Shown: positions 39,844-49,547 of the stretch, in pieces
How positions within the stretch are numbered: position 1 is the stretch's first letter
Layout: every line of letters starts with the position of its first letter
NCBI GenBank assembly: GCA_022822625.1
Contig: JAJEAV010000005.1
Location: 73,965 to 137,964 of the forward strand
DNA: 64,000 bases
Direction: 5' to 3'
Source: Gammaproteobacteria bacterium
GTDB taxonomy: Bacteria; Pseudomonadota; Gammaproteobacteria; Arenicellales; Poriferihabitantaceae
The notes under the pieces: model-generated
Databases searched by the model: none
What the model was told of the DNA's origin: nothing
What the model saw: the letters and a program-made list of their open reading frames with translations, nothing else
Program-made: the position numbers and the translations under genes

Positions 39844-40536
39844 ATGGTAAACAGAAAGAAAAAATCAGCACGTCGTTCGGTATCGGACAGCCGTATGCCC
39901 CATACCCTGATTTCATTTGCAATTGGGGTCAGCGTTGGCGCACTAACAATGGTAGTGTTACAGGCCGGGGTTCCAAAGTCGGATTTTGGCAAGGAAATTC
40001 GTGGACTGATGGATCAATCCAAACAGAGCGAGGTACTGGATAATCAGGAACAGGTTTCCAACGCAGATTCGGGTTCGGATGGGCAGCCAAGTATCTATGA
40101 TTTTTATACGGTACTGCCGGAAGTTGAAGTATTGATTCCGGAAGATTATCGTGAAATCGCAGCTAAGCCGCTGGTTACACCTGATCAGGAACAGGCAAGT
40201 GTCGAGACAGACACTTCGAAAACGAAACTGGTTATTGACAATCCGGATTCGGCGACGTCGGTACCGCCGCCAGAACCCGTCACATCCAGTGAAACCCACT
40301 TCGTTCTTCAGGCTGCTTCATTCAAGAGGCAGTCGGATGCTGAACAATTGCGGGCTAGGCTGGCGCTCTCTGGCTTAACTTCCAATATCCAGAGAGTTAC
40401 CATTCAGGATAGAGGTGAATTCTATCGGGTTCGGCTGGGGCCTTTCTCCGTCTATGAAGAAATGAGAAATGCCGACAAGGTCCTGAAAGAGGAAGGAATC
40501 AAGTCGTTACGACTTAAGGTATCGAAAAATAATTGA
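39844..40536 (+). CDS. SPOR-domain (FtsN-like) membrane protein
   Basis: Basic N-terminus plus TM 'LISFAIGVSVGALTMVVLQAG'; C-terminal SPOR 'FVLQAASFKRQSDAEQLRARLALSGLTSNIQRV...YRVRLGPFSVYEEM'. Confidence 0.9.
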   Translation: MVNRKKKSARRSVSDSRMPHTLISFAIGVSVGALTMVVLQAGVPKSDFGKEIRGLMDQSKQSEVLDNQEQVSNADSGSDGQPSIYDFYTVLPEVEVLIPEDYREIAAKPLVTPDQEQASVETDTSKTKLVIDNPDSATSVPPPEPVTSSETHFVLQAASFKRQSDAEQLRARLALSGLTSNIQRVTIQDRGEFYRVRLGPFSVYEEMRNADKVLKEEGIKSLRLKVSKNN

Positions 40537-40643
40537 TTGATCATTCTGGATACCTTGAATTCATTATCGTCACAAGCAGTAATTTCTGGTAGTAGTGGCA
40601 TTAGCCGATTGAATCCGTTCTCCGTTCGAGACGGTATCTGAAC

Positions 40644-41579
40644 ATGCAGAAGATCCGAATTTGCACCCGCCAGAGCGTTTTGGCACTCTGGCAGGCAAAT
40701 TATGTCAAGGAGTCCCTTCAACAACTATATCCGGATCTGGCGATTGATTTGCATAAGGTTGTGTCAGAGGGAGATCGAACCCTGGATATTCCTCTTCATC
40801 AGGTTGGAGGCAAGGGTTTGTTCCTCAAGGAACTGGAAATGGCATTGTTGGATGGTACGGCAGATTTAGCCGTGCATTCCATGAAAGATGTGACGGTCAA
40901 TCTCCCGGCCGGCTTGATCATACCGGCAGTCTGTCCGAGGGAGGATCCCCGAGATGCCTATATATCGAATCAATATGATTCGCTGGAGGACATGCCCGGG
41001 GGCAGTATTGTCGGCACTTGCAGTTTAAGGCGTACCTCACAATTAAAGGCTGCATACCCCCATCTTGAGTTTTCCAGTCTACGCGGAAATGTCCATACGC
41101 GATTGTCAAAACTCGATTGTGGTCAATATGACGCGATTATTCTTGCAATGGCAGGACTCAAGCGACTGGGTATGGAAGATCGCATTCGTCAGGCGATCAG
41201 TCCTGATATCTGTTTGCCGGCTGTGGGGCAGGGTGTAGTTGGTATCGAATGTCGTGCCGATGATGAAAAAACCAGGGGTTTGATCTCGCCCATCAATGAT
41301 CCGGATAGTGCGACTCTTGTTGCTACAGAGCGCAAGGTGAATGCAATATTGAACGGGGGTTGTCATGCTCCGGTAGCTGTATTTGCCGAACAGTGGATTC
41401 AAAAGGAAGAGGCGAAGATCAGGTTAAGGGCAATGGTAGGCGAGCTGGATGGTTCGAATCTCCTCAAGTCTGATCGTATCGGTCCGTATCAGTCGAGCAA
41501 CAGGTTGGCCGAGGAGGTTGCCGGAGACTTGATGGATCAGGGTGCTGACAAGATTCTCGGGCGTTTCAATGATGTCTGA
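40644..41579 (+). CDS. hemC: Hydroxymethylbilane synthase
   Basis: 'IRICTRQSVLALWQANYV', 'LAVHSMKDV', 'LNGGCHAPVAVFAE' cofactor Cys region. Confidence 0.96.
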   Translation: MQKIRICTRQSVLALWQANYVKESLQQLYPDLAIDLHKVVSEGDRTLDIPLHQVGGKGLFLKELEMALLDGTADLAVHSMKDVTVNLPAGLIIPAVCPREDPRDAYISNQYDSLEDMPGGSIVGTCSLRRTSQLKAAYPHLEFSSLRGNVHTRLSKLDCGQYDAIILAMAGLKRLGMEDRIRQAISPDICLPAVGQGVVGIECRADDEKTRGLISPINDPDSATLVATERKVNAILNGGCHAPVAVFAEQWIQKEEAKIRLRAMVGELDGSNLLKSDRIGPYQSSNRLAEEVAGDLMDQGADKILGRFNDV

Positions 41580-42348
41580 TTCCGGCCGGCTATCTGGACT
41601 TCGAGTATTGGTGCCGAGGCCCAGTCCTCAAGGTGATAAGCTGGTCGAGGAGATTCGCCAACTGGGGGCTGAAGCCCTTCATTTTCCTGTGGTTGAGACT
41701 GTCCCGCCAGAGAGTCATGAAGCCCTGGATCAGGTTTTGCGAGATATGGAAAAGTTTGGACTGATCATTATGGTTAGTGTAGCAGCAGCAAGATCGGTAT
41801 TGGCCCGCATGCGCAGTTTGGGCCTGAACTGGCCCCGTTCGACCCTGGTTTGTAGCGTCGGCCCGGTCACCAGTCAGGTATTAAGGGACAATGGTATTCG
41901 GGTTGATATTGAACCTGAGAGTGAATTCACTTCGGAAGGCTTGCTTGCATCACTGCAGCAGGTCGAATTGTCTGGCAGGCATATAGCGATATTTCGAGGC
42001 CAGGAAGGTCGGGAAAAACTAACCGAAGATCTTGAAAAGGCGGGTGCAACGGTATTGCCCGTAATGAGCTATCGCAGACAGATTACCGGTCAACCATTTG
42101 ATGAGGTGATCCAGGCGTGGAGGTCGAGGGGGTTTGACGTGGTAGTCATCACCAGTCACAACATCCTTGATGCATTGCTTGAATTACTCGGTACTCAACA
42201 TAGGTTTCTTATTGAGACAACCCATGTGCTTGTGATTAGCCCAAGAATTGCCAATTACTGCAGACGAAACAAGGTTCACAATGTGAGCGTATGCACTCCG
42301 GGAACTGCTTCGGTTTGTAAGAGTCTCAAGCAGTTTGCCATAAGGTGA
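41569..42348 (+). CDS. hemD: Uroporphyrinogen-III synthase
   Basis: 'LRVLVPRPSPQGDKLVEEIRQLGAEALHFPVVE', 'SVGPVTSQVLRDNGI'; follows hemC with overlap. Confidence 0.88.
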   Translation: MMSDSGRLSGLRVLVPRPSPQGDKLVEEIRQLGAEALHFPVVETVPPESHEALDQVLRDMEKFGLIIMVSVAAARSVLARMRSLGLNWPRSTLVCSVGPVTSQVLRDNGIRVDIEPESEFTSEGLLASLQQVELSGRHIAIFRGQEGREKLTEDLEKAGATVLPVMSYRRQITGQPFDEVIQAWRSRGFDVVVITSHNILDALLELLGTQHRFLIETTHVLVISPRIANYCRRNKVHNVSVCTPGTASVCKSLKQFAIR

Positions 42349-42497
42349 ATCAGTCAACCGACAATCTCACCCGAGTTCCACTCGGAAGTGTAATGATTCT
42401 GAATTGCCTCTCCTCGGAAACACTTATTGTGATCACACCTCAAGCAAATTGGCAACTAGGGCAGTGTTTTCCAATCCTAAAATAATAGGGCAAAACT

Positions 42498-42535
42498 CCG
42501 AGTAGATGTATAACCATAAACTCCCACCTACTCGG
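42498..42535 (-). terminator. Candidate terminator of the minus-strand STAS/HATPase cassette
   Basis: CCGAGTAG (42498-42505) and CTACTCGG (42528-42535) inverted repeat 2 nt past the stop of the last cassette gene; on the minus strand followed by AGTTTT. Confidence 0.5.
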
Positions 42536-42537
42536 CT

Positions 42538-42993
42538 CTATTTTCCAGACTCGCAAATTTCAAAAATTGCCACCAATAGGTTTTGCTTCAATGAATTTCC
42601 GATTGTTCGTGCTTGTTCCTTAGATTGTTCATTAGGGGAGTCAATTATATCCGTGAGAGAAGATTTGAATTTGAAATACAATCCATTCATCTGTATTTTC
42701 CTTTGATGACTTTTTTTCACGTTATCAATCGGCAAGTCAAAAAAATGATATATTTCATTGGAGAGGCTGCGTAGTGAAGCTACTCGCTTGTGTTCATTGT
42801 CTGTTTCAACCGCTGAACAAATATATTGATGTATGTTTCTTTGAATTTCTTGCAAGTAGTTGATGAGCACAGCGTCTCTTTGACTTTTTCTCCTGATTGT
42901 TGTGTTGACCCAGTAACCCACACAAACGATAGCGAATGCTGTAATTGCTGGTGGAGCGAGAGTCTGAAAGAGGGGTATACATATTGTGGTCAT
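42538..42993 (-). CDS. Small protein with N-terminal TM anchor and helical cytosolic domain, unknown function
   Basis: 151 aa; 'ALAPPAITAFAIVCVGYWVNTTIRR'-type TM near the N-terminus; ATGA overlap with upstream gene. Confidence 0.7.
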   Translation of the reverse strand: MTTICIPLFQTLAPPAITAFAIVCVGYWVNTTIRRKSQRDAVLINYLQEIQRNIHQYICSAVETDNEHKRVASLRSLSNEIYHFFDLPIDNVKKSHQRKIQMNGLYFKFKSSLTDIIDSPNEQSKEQARTIGNSLKQNLLVAIFEICESGK

Positions 42994-43349
42994 GTGTTTT
43001 GCTCTGCAGGCTCATAAGGAGGAGTTTTCTCGCTTGCACCGAATTCAATATAGTGTGCAATTTCTTCTACGAGAAGTGGTTCATCGGTACACTGAATATC
43101 TATATGTTCCTTGACCTGTTTAGAATCTCGAAGCCGCACCAACCCGCCAAATGTCTCCTCAAGGAATGATGTTGGATAACCGTAAGGTGCGCCATCCATA
43201 TCGATGATTAATTTTTCGCCGTGCTCAACTGCATCATCGAATGCCGGGAGCAATACATTCCCTCTAAATTCCTCTCCGGAACCCGGGCCTTGATTTTTGT
43301 ATCTAGGGCCTGGAAGGGATTTTAATTTGTCCATCACCTTAAGTTTCAT
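42990..43349 (-). CDS. DUF4325 STAS-like domain protein
   Basis: 119 aa; 'RGNVLLPAFDDAVEHGEKLIIDMDGAPYGYPTSFLEETFGGLVR' matches my recollection of the STAS-like DUF4325 family. Confidence 0.78.
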   Translation of the reverse strand: MKLKVMDKLKSLPGPRYKNQGPGSGEEFRGNVLLPAFDDAVEHGEKLIIDMDGAPYGYPTSFLEETFGGLVRLRDSKQVKEHIDIQCTDEPLLVEEIAHYIEFGASEKTPPYEPAEQNT

Positions 43350-43352
43350 AGA

Positions 43353-44423
43353 TTACTCCTCGTTTGTAGATGCTGACCAAGAAATTATGGTGCCATTAAA
43401 ACTTTCCTTTACCTTGCGATACTGCATTTTTGCAATATCTCCTTCTACCTTTCCAGTTCGAATTTTAAGATTTTGCAAATATCCGAACTGGGCATCACGC
43501 CTCATTCTTGGCAAGCCTAACCCCCGCCCTGGTCGGCCAGTTGATGAACCAATTTTTCCATCGAAAGCATCTCTCACCAGTTTGTCGGGGCCATACCCGG
43601 ATATAGTATTTTTGATCATTGTCATATAGTTGGTTGCTTGTACACTTTTGCAAATACCAACTCCCATGTCAATAAATGTAAACTGGGCCTCGCCTTCACG
43701 ACACATTACACCTGCAACCCACTGTTCGGTATCACCATCTCCAGAAGGATTCCCATCTTTCCCCTTAGCATGATTATGAGTATTGGTCATACATTCCACC
43801 AGATTTTGCCAGATTGCATTTTTCTGTTCTTGAGGCATATGGATATTATTTTCGTTAGCAAACTTGATAAGCTTGTCCGCTTTCTGTGATCCTACTTTCT
43901 TTTCCCGCTGACTTATCCAAGATGCTTTAGCTTGTGGCAATTGCTGTCCCTCAATCGTGAAATTTCTGAAAAATCCCGATTCAATAAATTCGCTTGCCAC
44001 TGACTCATTCATAGGAAGATTTCCTTCAATACTAGAAGGAGGAATTTTCTTTGAATGAGTCGGTTTTGTTTTTATGGCTACTGCCAGAGCGATAACTCCT
44101 GAGAGAGTGAATTCCCTCATAGAGGACATATCTACAAAGATTTCTTTACCGCCATTTTCACGATATTTCCTGATTAACTCACATACTTTAATTGTTTCAT
44201 CGCTTTGTTCAATTGCGTCTAGCCGTTGAGGAGTGTGTATTGTTACTCTTTCTCTTTGTGACCTGCTGTCACTACTCCCTCGATTTGATCGTCTTTTGGA
44301 TTGCTCGAAAGATCTATTTCGTTTTCGTTTATTTCTCCTACTTAACCATTTTCTTCGTGCCCTCTTCCGCTCACAACGTCTTTTGTGCTTTAACTTCCCG
44401 GAAATTGAATTACACTTTTTCAA
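43353..44423 (-). CDS. STAS-like / GHKL-type HATPase fusion protein with Arg/Lys-rich N-terminus
   Basis: 356 aa; basic N-term 'KHKRRCERKRARRKWLSRRNKRKRNR'; STAS-like 'KEIFVDMSSMREFTLSGVIALAVAI'; HATPase boxes 'NLVECMTNTHNHA', 'FIDMGVGI', 'GRPGRGLGLPRM'. Confidence 0.78.
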   Translation of the reverse strand: MKKCNSISGKLKHKRRCERKRARRKWLSRRNKRKRNRSFEQSKRRSNRGSSDSRSQRERVTIHTPQRLDAIEQSDETIKVCELIRKYRENGGKEIFVDMSSMREFTLSGVIALAVAIKTKPTHSKKIPPSSIEGNLPMNESVASEFIESGFFRNFTIEGQQLPQAKASWISQREKKVGSQKADKLIKFANENNIHMPQEQKNAIWQNLVECMTNTHNHAKGKDGNPSGDGDTEQWVAGVMCREGEAQFTFIDMGVGICKSVQATNYMTMIKNTISGYGPDKLVRDAFDGKIGSSTGRPGRGLGLPRMRRDAQFGYLQNLKIRTGKVEGDIAKMQYRKVKESFNGTIISWSASTNEE

Positions 44424-44780
44424 ATTATCTCCATGTTGCTATGAAGTGCACAGTATTTAGCGTTCATAGCCTAAGATCAACGAGAAATGTTTATGAGCTA
44501 ATTATCTTTTGATGGTCGCTATCAGGGAGTATATCCAGTGGATATGCAGCAATTACATGGAATCGGTCATAAATGTTTACTCAGTCCAACGGCGGGTCAT
44601 TATTACCCATGAATAAAATTTTTCCACTTAGTGCAGGAATGATAGCACAGAATCTTGACACTATTATTGCGGAGGCTTGACCACTGAACCTGCAAATTGT
44701 CTGGTAGAATCGAAAAATCGGCAAGGTATCGTGAAAAGGATATGTAGTCCGGTAGTACATCCAACCATACAGACTCCGAT

Positions 44781-46286
44781 ATGACTGTGAGCCGCAACAC
44801 GGGTGGCAAAAAACCCTCAACCCAGAAAAGAAAACCACCAGCTCGGAAGAGATCGACCGGTACGACAATTCGGTCTGCAACCAAGGAATCTGCTGACTCG
44901 AGCACCACATCTACACCAAGTGATGACGAGGCCAAAGCATCGGCAATGAAACCCGGTGCTTCAACTGCCAAGGCAGCCAGAGCCAGCAAAGCAAAGACAG
45001 ATACATCCAAAACGAGGATGTCACATGAGGTTGCTGATGCTGACAAATCTTCTGCACCCTCTACACCTGTGTCGCTTCAGGAATCTCGACAATTCTCTGC
45101 ACCGGACTCAACTGATAGAACAAGTACCGGTACTACTCATGTCAATAATAGTCAGTCATCGCCCCCCATCCTGTCTTCGATTGCACTAGTGGTAGGGATA
45201 CTTTCAATGCTTGCGGCGGGCTATGCGGTTTATACCACGCAGTTTGATTCAAGGCTTGAACGGATGAGGCAGAATGATCAGATTGAATTCCTTGAACAAC
45301 GAGTAGAAACCATTCTGGATACTCAGTCAACACTTGAAACAAGTGTTACCAATCTCCGGTTGAGTTCAGCAGAACTGGAAGCTGCAAATCAGGAAAGGCT
45401 AGGGGCATTGAGGATGCAAATCGCTTCTCAGGAAGACTCGATACGACAACTGAGTGCAGAGTCCTTGGAGGAGATGACGGGTCAAATCGAGGTGTTCAAG
45501 GAAGAACTGGAATCACTTTCCCAGGAAGTAGCTCGGACTAAATCCTATTTTCAGGGGGGAGTGGAAAGTTGGACCCTGAAGGAGATTGAACACCTTTTGC
45601 TGGTTGCTGATCATCGACTTCGTTTTACTGGAGAAAATCATCTTGCACTGGCTGCACTTGAAATAGCATCTGCCCGTTTGGATGCGTTGGGTAATTCGAA
45701 CTACTCCGAAGTCAGAAGGCTTCTGGCCCAAGATATTCAGAACCTGAAAAGCAGTGCTCCGGTCGAACCATTGTTCTTGCTGGAACAGTTGCGGGTCTTG
45801 AATGACCGTGTTCCCCACCTTCCCGTACTCGGCGACCCGATAGCGTCCGAGTCCAATATCGATTCCGAAGAAGGAAGTCCGAAAACAACAGGTACGGGTA
45901 CGGACCAGCAATCAGGAGGGGTTTTTCAGTCACTGATTGATGCTGGAGCACGATTCCTGGATAGTTTTACTGATCTCATACAGGTCGAAAAGAACAACCG
46001 GCCGGTTCGTCCGCTACTATCAGGAGATCTCCGGAAGTTGATATACGAGCGAACCCATCTATTCATAGAGTCTGCGGAGTCTGCACTGGTTCGTCAACAG
46101 TCCGTGCTCGTTGCAGAGCGCCTGAATATTCTGAGGAAATGGGTTTTTGACAACTTTGACACGAACTCAGATATCACAATTGAATGGATTGGCATGCTTG
46201 ATGATATTCTTGATAATCTGCCGACAGATCCTTCGGGTGATTTATCAAGGTCAATATCTGCCCTGCAAGCCGTAATGGAACGTTGA
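44781..46286 (+). CDS. hemX: HemX-like membrane protein
   Basis: Low-complexity N-term, TM 'PILSSIALVVGILSMLAAGYAVYTTQ', coiled coil, 'VESWTLKEIEHLLLVADHRLRFTGENHLALAALEIASARL'. Confidence 0.9.
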   Translation: MTVSRNTGGKKPSTQKRKPPARKRSTGTTIRSATKESADSSTTSTPSDDEAKASAMKPGASTAKAARASKAKTDTSKTRMSHEVADADKSSAPSTPVSLQESRQFSAPDSTDRTSTGTTHVNNSQSSPPILSSIALVVGILSMLAAGYAVYTTQFDSRLERMRQNDQIEFLEQRVETILDTQSTLETSVTNLRLSSAELEAANQERLGALRMQIASQEDSIRQLSAESLEEMTGQIEVFKEELESLSQEVARTKSYFQGGVESWTLKEIEHLLLVADHRLRFTGENHLALAALEIASARLDALGNSNYSEVRRLLAQDIQNLKSSAPVEPLFLLEQLRVLNDRVPHLPVLGDPIASESNIDSEEGSPKTTGTGTDQQSGGVFQSLIDAGARFLDSFTDLIQVEKNNRPVRPLLSGDLRKLIYERTHLFIESAESALVRQQSVLVAERLNILRKWVFDNFDTNSDITIEWIGMLDDILDNLPTDPSGDLSRSISALQAVMER

Positions 46287-46302
46287 TTTCGAGTCAGTCA
46301 CT

Positions 46303-47589
46303 ATGAAACTGGTTATCCTTTGTCTGGTTGTTCTGTGTGCCTCTGTCTGGCTTGGGGTACTGGCACTTGAAGATCCAGGCTATGTACTCCTGTTTCGTGA
46401 CCCGTATGAAGTGCGCATGCCGCTTCTGGTCCTGATTCTGATTTTGTTTCTTGCATTTATTGTTCTATATCTGCTTCTGAACCTGTTGATGAATATCATT
46501 CGAGCTCCCAAAAAGCTTCAAAAACTCAAAAACAAAATGGACGAGGAGGCTGCCCACAGGGCTTGCATGCAAGGATTTACAGGTCTCATAGAAGGACACT
46601 GGGACCAAGCCGAAGGACGTTTGCTGAAGAAAGTCGAAAATTCCAGAATGCCGCTCATTCATTATCTGGGCGCGGCCTATGCGGCCTTGCAGCAAGGCAG
46701 TCTGCAACGACGGGACATGTATCTTGACCAGGCTTTGGAAAGTCAGCCTGAACACCGTTTATCGATTCAACTCACCCGAGCCCGCTTTCACTGTCATGCC
46801 GGGGAGTATGTCGAGGCTCGACAGGTACTTGAGGCCCAGAAAATACAAAACCCGAAAAACAAACCCTTGCTCCGTCTGCTCGCTGATGTTTATCAGGCTA
46901 TTGGAGATTGGCAGGCTTTAAGGGCGATATTGCCGGCCATCAGGAAATTGAAGGTACTTCCTTCCGATGAGATCGAAAAATGCGAGCAACTAACCTGGAG
47001 TAGACTACTGACTACTGATGGACCGGATTCCGATGTTCCGGAAACTCCGCTTAACTGGAAATCATTGCCGACCAAGCAAAAGCGCAACCCCGACATTCTT
47101 TTGGTATGGGTCAGGCACCTGATGCGGCAGGGCGAGAGCAAAGAGGCCGAAACCATGTTACGTAGGGCGCTCAACAAGCAATACGATTCGAAACTGGTGA
47201 ATTTATATGGTCAAGTCGCAAGTCCGTTTATTCCTTATCAGATCGAATTTATCCAGAAATTGCTGAAAACCCGTCCAAACGATTCTGAACTAATGCTGGC
47301 ACTTGCCCGATTGTATCGCTATAAGGAAGATGGCAAGACTTCCATATCGTGGTATGAAAAAGTCATGGAACAGGGTGCCAGTGATAAAGTGTTTTCTGAG
47401 TTGGCTTCAGTTTACGAACAAATGGGTGATTCGGAAACTGCACTGAATCTCTACAAGAAAAGCCTCACGACACTCGAAAATCAATCTGCAAGTACCTGGA
47501 AGCCGGCGTTAGGCGCCGAACATTTGCTTCCTCATGATCCCCAAAGTGAAATACATCCTGCCCAGGGAACCATGCCTGTGGTTCGTTGA
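46303..47589 (+). CDS. hemY: HemY TPR-like membrane protein
   Basis: Two N-terminal TMs, TPR-like repeats, 'AAHRACMQGFTGLIEGHWDQAEGRLL', follows hemX. Confidence 0.9.
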   Translation: MKLVILCLVVLCASVWLGVLALEDPGYVLLFRDPYEVRMPLLVLILILFLAFIVLYLLLNLLMNIIRAPKKLQKLKNKMDEEAAHRACMQGFTGLIEGHWDQAEGRLLKKVENSRMPLIHYLGAAYAALQQGSLQRRDMYLDQALESQPEHRLSIQLTRARFHCHAGEYVEARQVLEAQKIQNPKNKPLLRLLADVYQAIGDWQALRAILPAIRKLKVLPSDEIEKCEQLTWSRLLTTDGPDSDVPETPLNWKSLPTKQKRNPDILLVWVRHLMRQGESKEAETMLRRALNKQYDSKLVNLYGQVASPFIPYQIEFIQKLLKTRPNDSELMLALARLYRYKEDGKTSISWYEKVMEQGASDKVFSELASVYEQMGDSETALNLYKKSLTTLENQSASTWKPALGAEHLLPHDPQSEIHPAQGTMPVVR

Positions 47590-47665
47590 AAAGATCCTCC
47601 TGTCTTGTTTTGATCCTGCTGGATTCGGATGGAAAGTTTCGCCGGGTTGAACAAGTTTAGAATCT

Positions 47666-47720
47666 CATATAAATGTGCATATAAAAGATGAAATATTCAA
47701 TTTAATGCGCATATAAATGT
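47666..47720. repeat. Three copies of CATATAAA (two extended as CATATAAATGT)
   Basis: CATATAAATGT at 47666-47676 and 47710-47720; CATATAAA at 47678; AT-rich interval upstream of the DUF4143-type ATPase. Confidence 0.7.
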
Positions 47721-47792
47721 ATTAAAATTCCACTAATTGGCGAAAAACAAAGAAACATACTTTCTTATTTGAACATCTTGGCAGGGTCAAGC

Positions 47793-49106
47793 ATGAGGCG
47801 TACTTTATTACAGTCATTGATTGCCTGGAAAAACACGAACAAGCGCAAGCCCATACTCATCGACGGTGCACGCCAAACAGGAAAGACATACCTTCTGCAA
47901 AACCTGTTTGGCAAAGAGTTTGCCAATACCTTACGTGTTGATTTTCTGGAAAATCCAGAGTTCAAGAAAGCCTTTGATGGTTCCCTGACACCACATGATA
48001 TCTTGATGAATATTGAGATCATGACTGGCCAGCGATTTCATCCAAAGACGGATTTGTTGATTCTTGATGAGATAGGTGAATGCGAGCGTGCCGCTACATC
48101 GTTAAAATATTTTGCCGAGAAAGCGCCTACCTATTTTGTGGCCGCCAGCGGTTCCAATGTAGGATTGCTGGGCACCTTCCCTGTTGGAAAAGTCGAACAA
48201 TATGACTTGCGTCCAATGACGTATCGAGAATTTCTTTACGCATCGGAAGAATCGGCACTGATCGAGGCGTTTGAAGCGCAGGTTCATTCAGCTGTAGCTC
48301 ATACCCGGCTTCTCGATAATCTCACTGACTACTACTTTACCGGTGGAATGCCGGAAGCCGTTGCCGCCTGGTATCGATACAAAAGCATCAGTATTCTGGA
48401 AGGTATGGAAAAAGTTCGTGAAATCCATTCGAATCTGCTGCAGGGATATCGCAGGGATTTTGGCAAGTATTCTGACAAGGTTGATGCCCTTCTGATTGAG
48501 TCCGTTTTTACCGGCATCCCGGCACAGCTTTCTGCGGTGATGGACCAATCTGTAAAACGCTTCAAGTTCAAGAATACCTATAAACACAAATCACGCTACA
48601 GTGATTTCGAAAACGCGATACGCTGGTTAATCTGCTGCCGTCTTGCCCTTGCCAATTTTCCAGTCGAAGGGATGCCAAGAACACCTCTTGCAGCTTACAA
48701 AAAAAAGAACATGGTCAAACTCTTCCTGTTCGATGTGGGGTTGCTGAATCATATGCTTGGCACCGGATACAGGGAAATCAAGCAGAAGAGCTATGAGTAC
48801 AAAGGTTATATTGCTGAAAACTTTGTCCAGCAGGAACTTGCCGCTATTGGTTTTGACCCTGGCTATTCATGGAATGATGCCCGCGCAGAAGTCGAATTTA
48901 TTATTGCCAATGATAAAGGGGAGATTGCGCCAATAGAAGTCAAGAGCGGAAAACGTACCCGAGCCAAGTCCCTACAATCCTACATCAGCAAATGTGGCCC
49001 CAAAAAGACGTTCAAACTGACTGGCACACAGGGGTCTCCAGCATCAGAGCAAACGAATATCGTGATGCCGTTATATTATGCGATGTATATTCCGCAGAGG
49101 TGGTGA
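47793..49106 (+). CDS. AAA_14/DUF4143-type ATPase
   Basis: Walker A 'PILIDGARQTGKTYLLQNLFGKEF', 'LILDEIGECERAATSLKYFAE', C-term 'KGYIAENFVQQELAAIG...EVEFIIANDKGEIAPIEVKSGKRTRAKSL'. ATG 47793 preferred over TTG 47769. Confidence 0.9.
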   Translation: MRRTLLQSLIAWKNTNKRKPILIDGARQTGKTYLLQNLFGKEFANTLRVDFLENPEFKKAFDGSLTPHDILMNIEIMTGQRFHPKTDLLILDEIGECERAATSLKYFAEKAPTYFVAASGSNVGLLGTFPVGKVEQYDLRPMTYREFLYASEESALIEAFEAQVHSAVAHTRLLDNLTDYYFTGGMPEAVAAWYRYKSISILEGMEKVREIHSNLLQGYRRDFGKYSDKVDALLIESVFTGIPAQLSAVMDQSVKRFKFKNTYKHKSRYSDFENAIRWLICCRLALANFPVEGMPRTPLAAYKKKNMVKLFLFDVGLLNHMLGTGYREIKQKSYEYKGYIAENFVQQELAAIGFDPGYSWNDARAEVEFIIANDKGEIAPIEVKSGKRTRAKSLQSYISKCGPKKTFKLTGTQGSPASEQTNIVMPLYYAMYIPQRW

Positions 49107-49547
49107 GAGGCCAGTATCAGGGTAAATTCGCTAGTTTCGTGAGGTGCCATGCGACACGCCGCAAGGCAAGCCAGAATGATACAATTTGCTCTGATGCGAC
49201 TACAGACATACAATCAAATCCCGCAAGCCTACTGTGAAGGTTTCATTGAGTAACCATTGTTGCACACATGCGAATGCCTTGCTCCTTGGTTTCTCTGGTC
49301 GAGATACGTATTGATGAAGGGCTTCCAACACATATGAGACACGATCTGAGCGAAAATGAGTTGTCCTTCGTACATGACGAGCCTGTTCCTGATTGATCAC
49401 TGCCTGATTCGCACGCAACAGCTATTTCTGAAGCCTCGGACATCGTATAAAGGCATTTATTTCAATCCTATCAATCAGATGCACGGGAACCTAATCTCGT
49501 TAACCGGCCACTGGTAAACTGTGGTACATAAGTCATAGAGTTAGACA

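Noticed and set aside
42349-42497. Short CCGAGT/ACTCGG inverted repeat after hemD
   Set aside because: Short stem and no T-run; too weak to call a hemD terminator.
49200-49443. Small minus-strand ORFs in the gap before the MetX-like gene
   Set aside because: Overlapping frames, no recognisable domain; treated as non-coding or decayed sequence.
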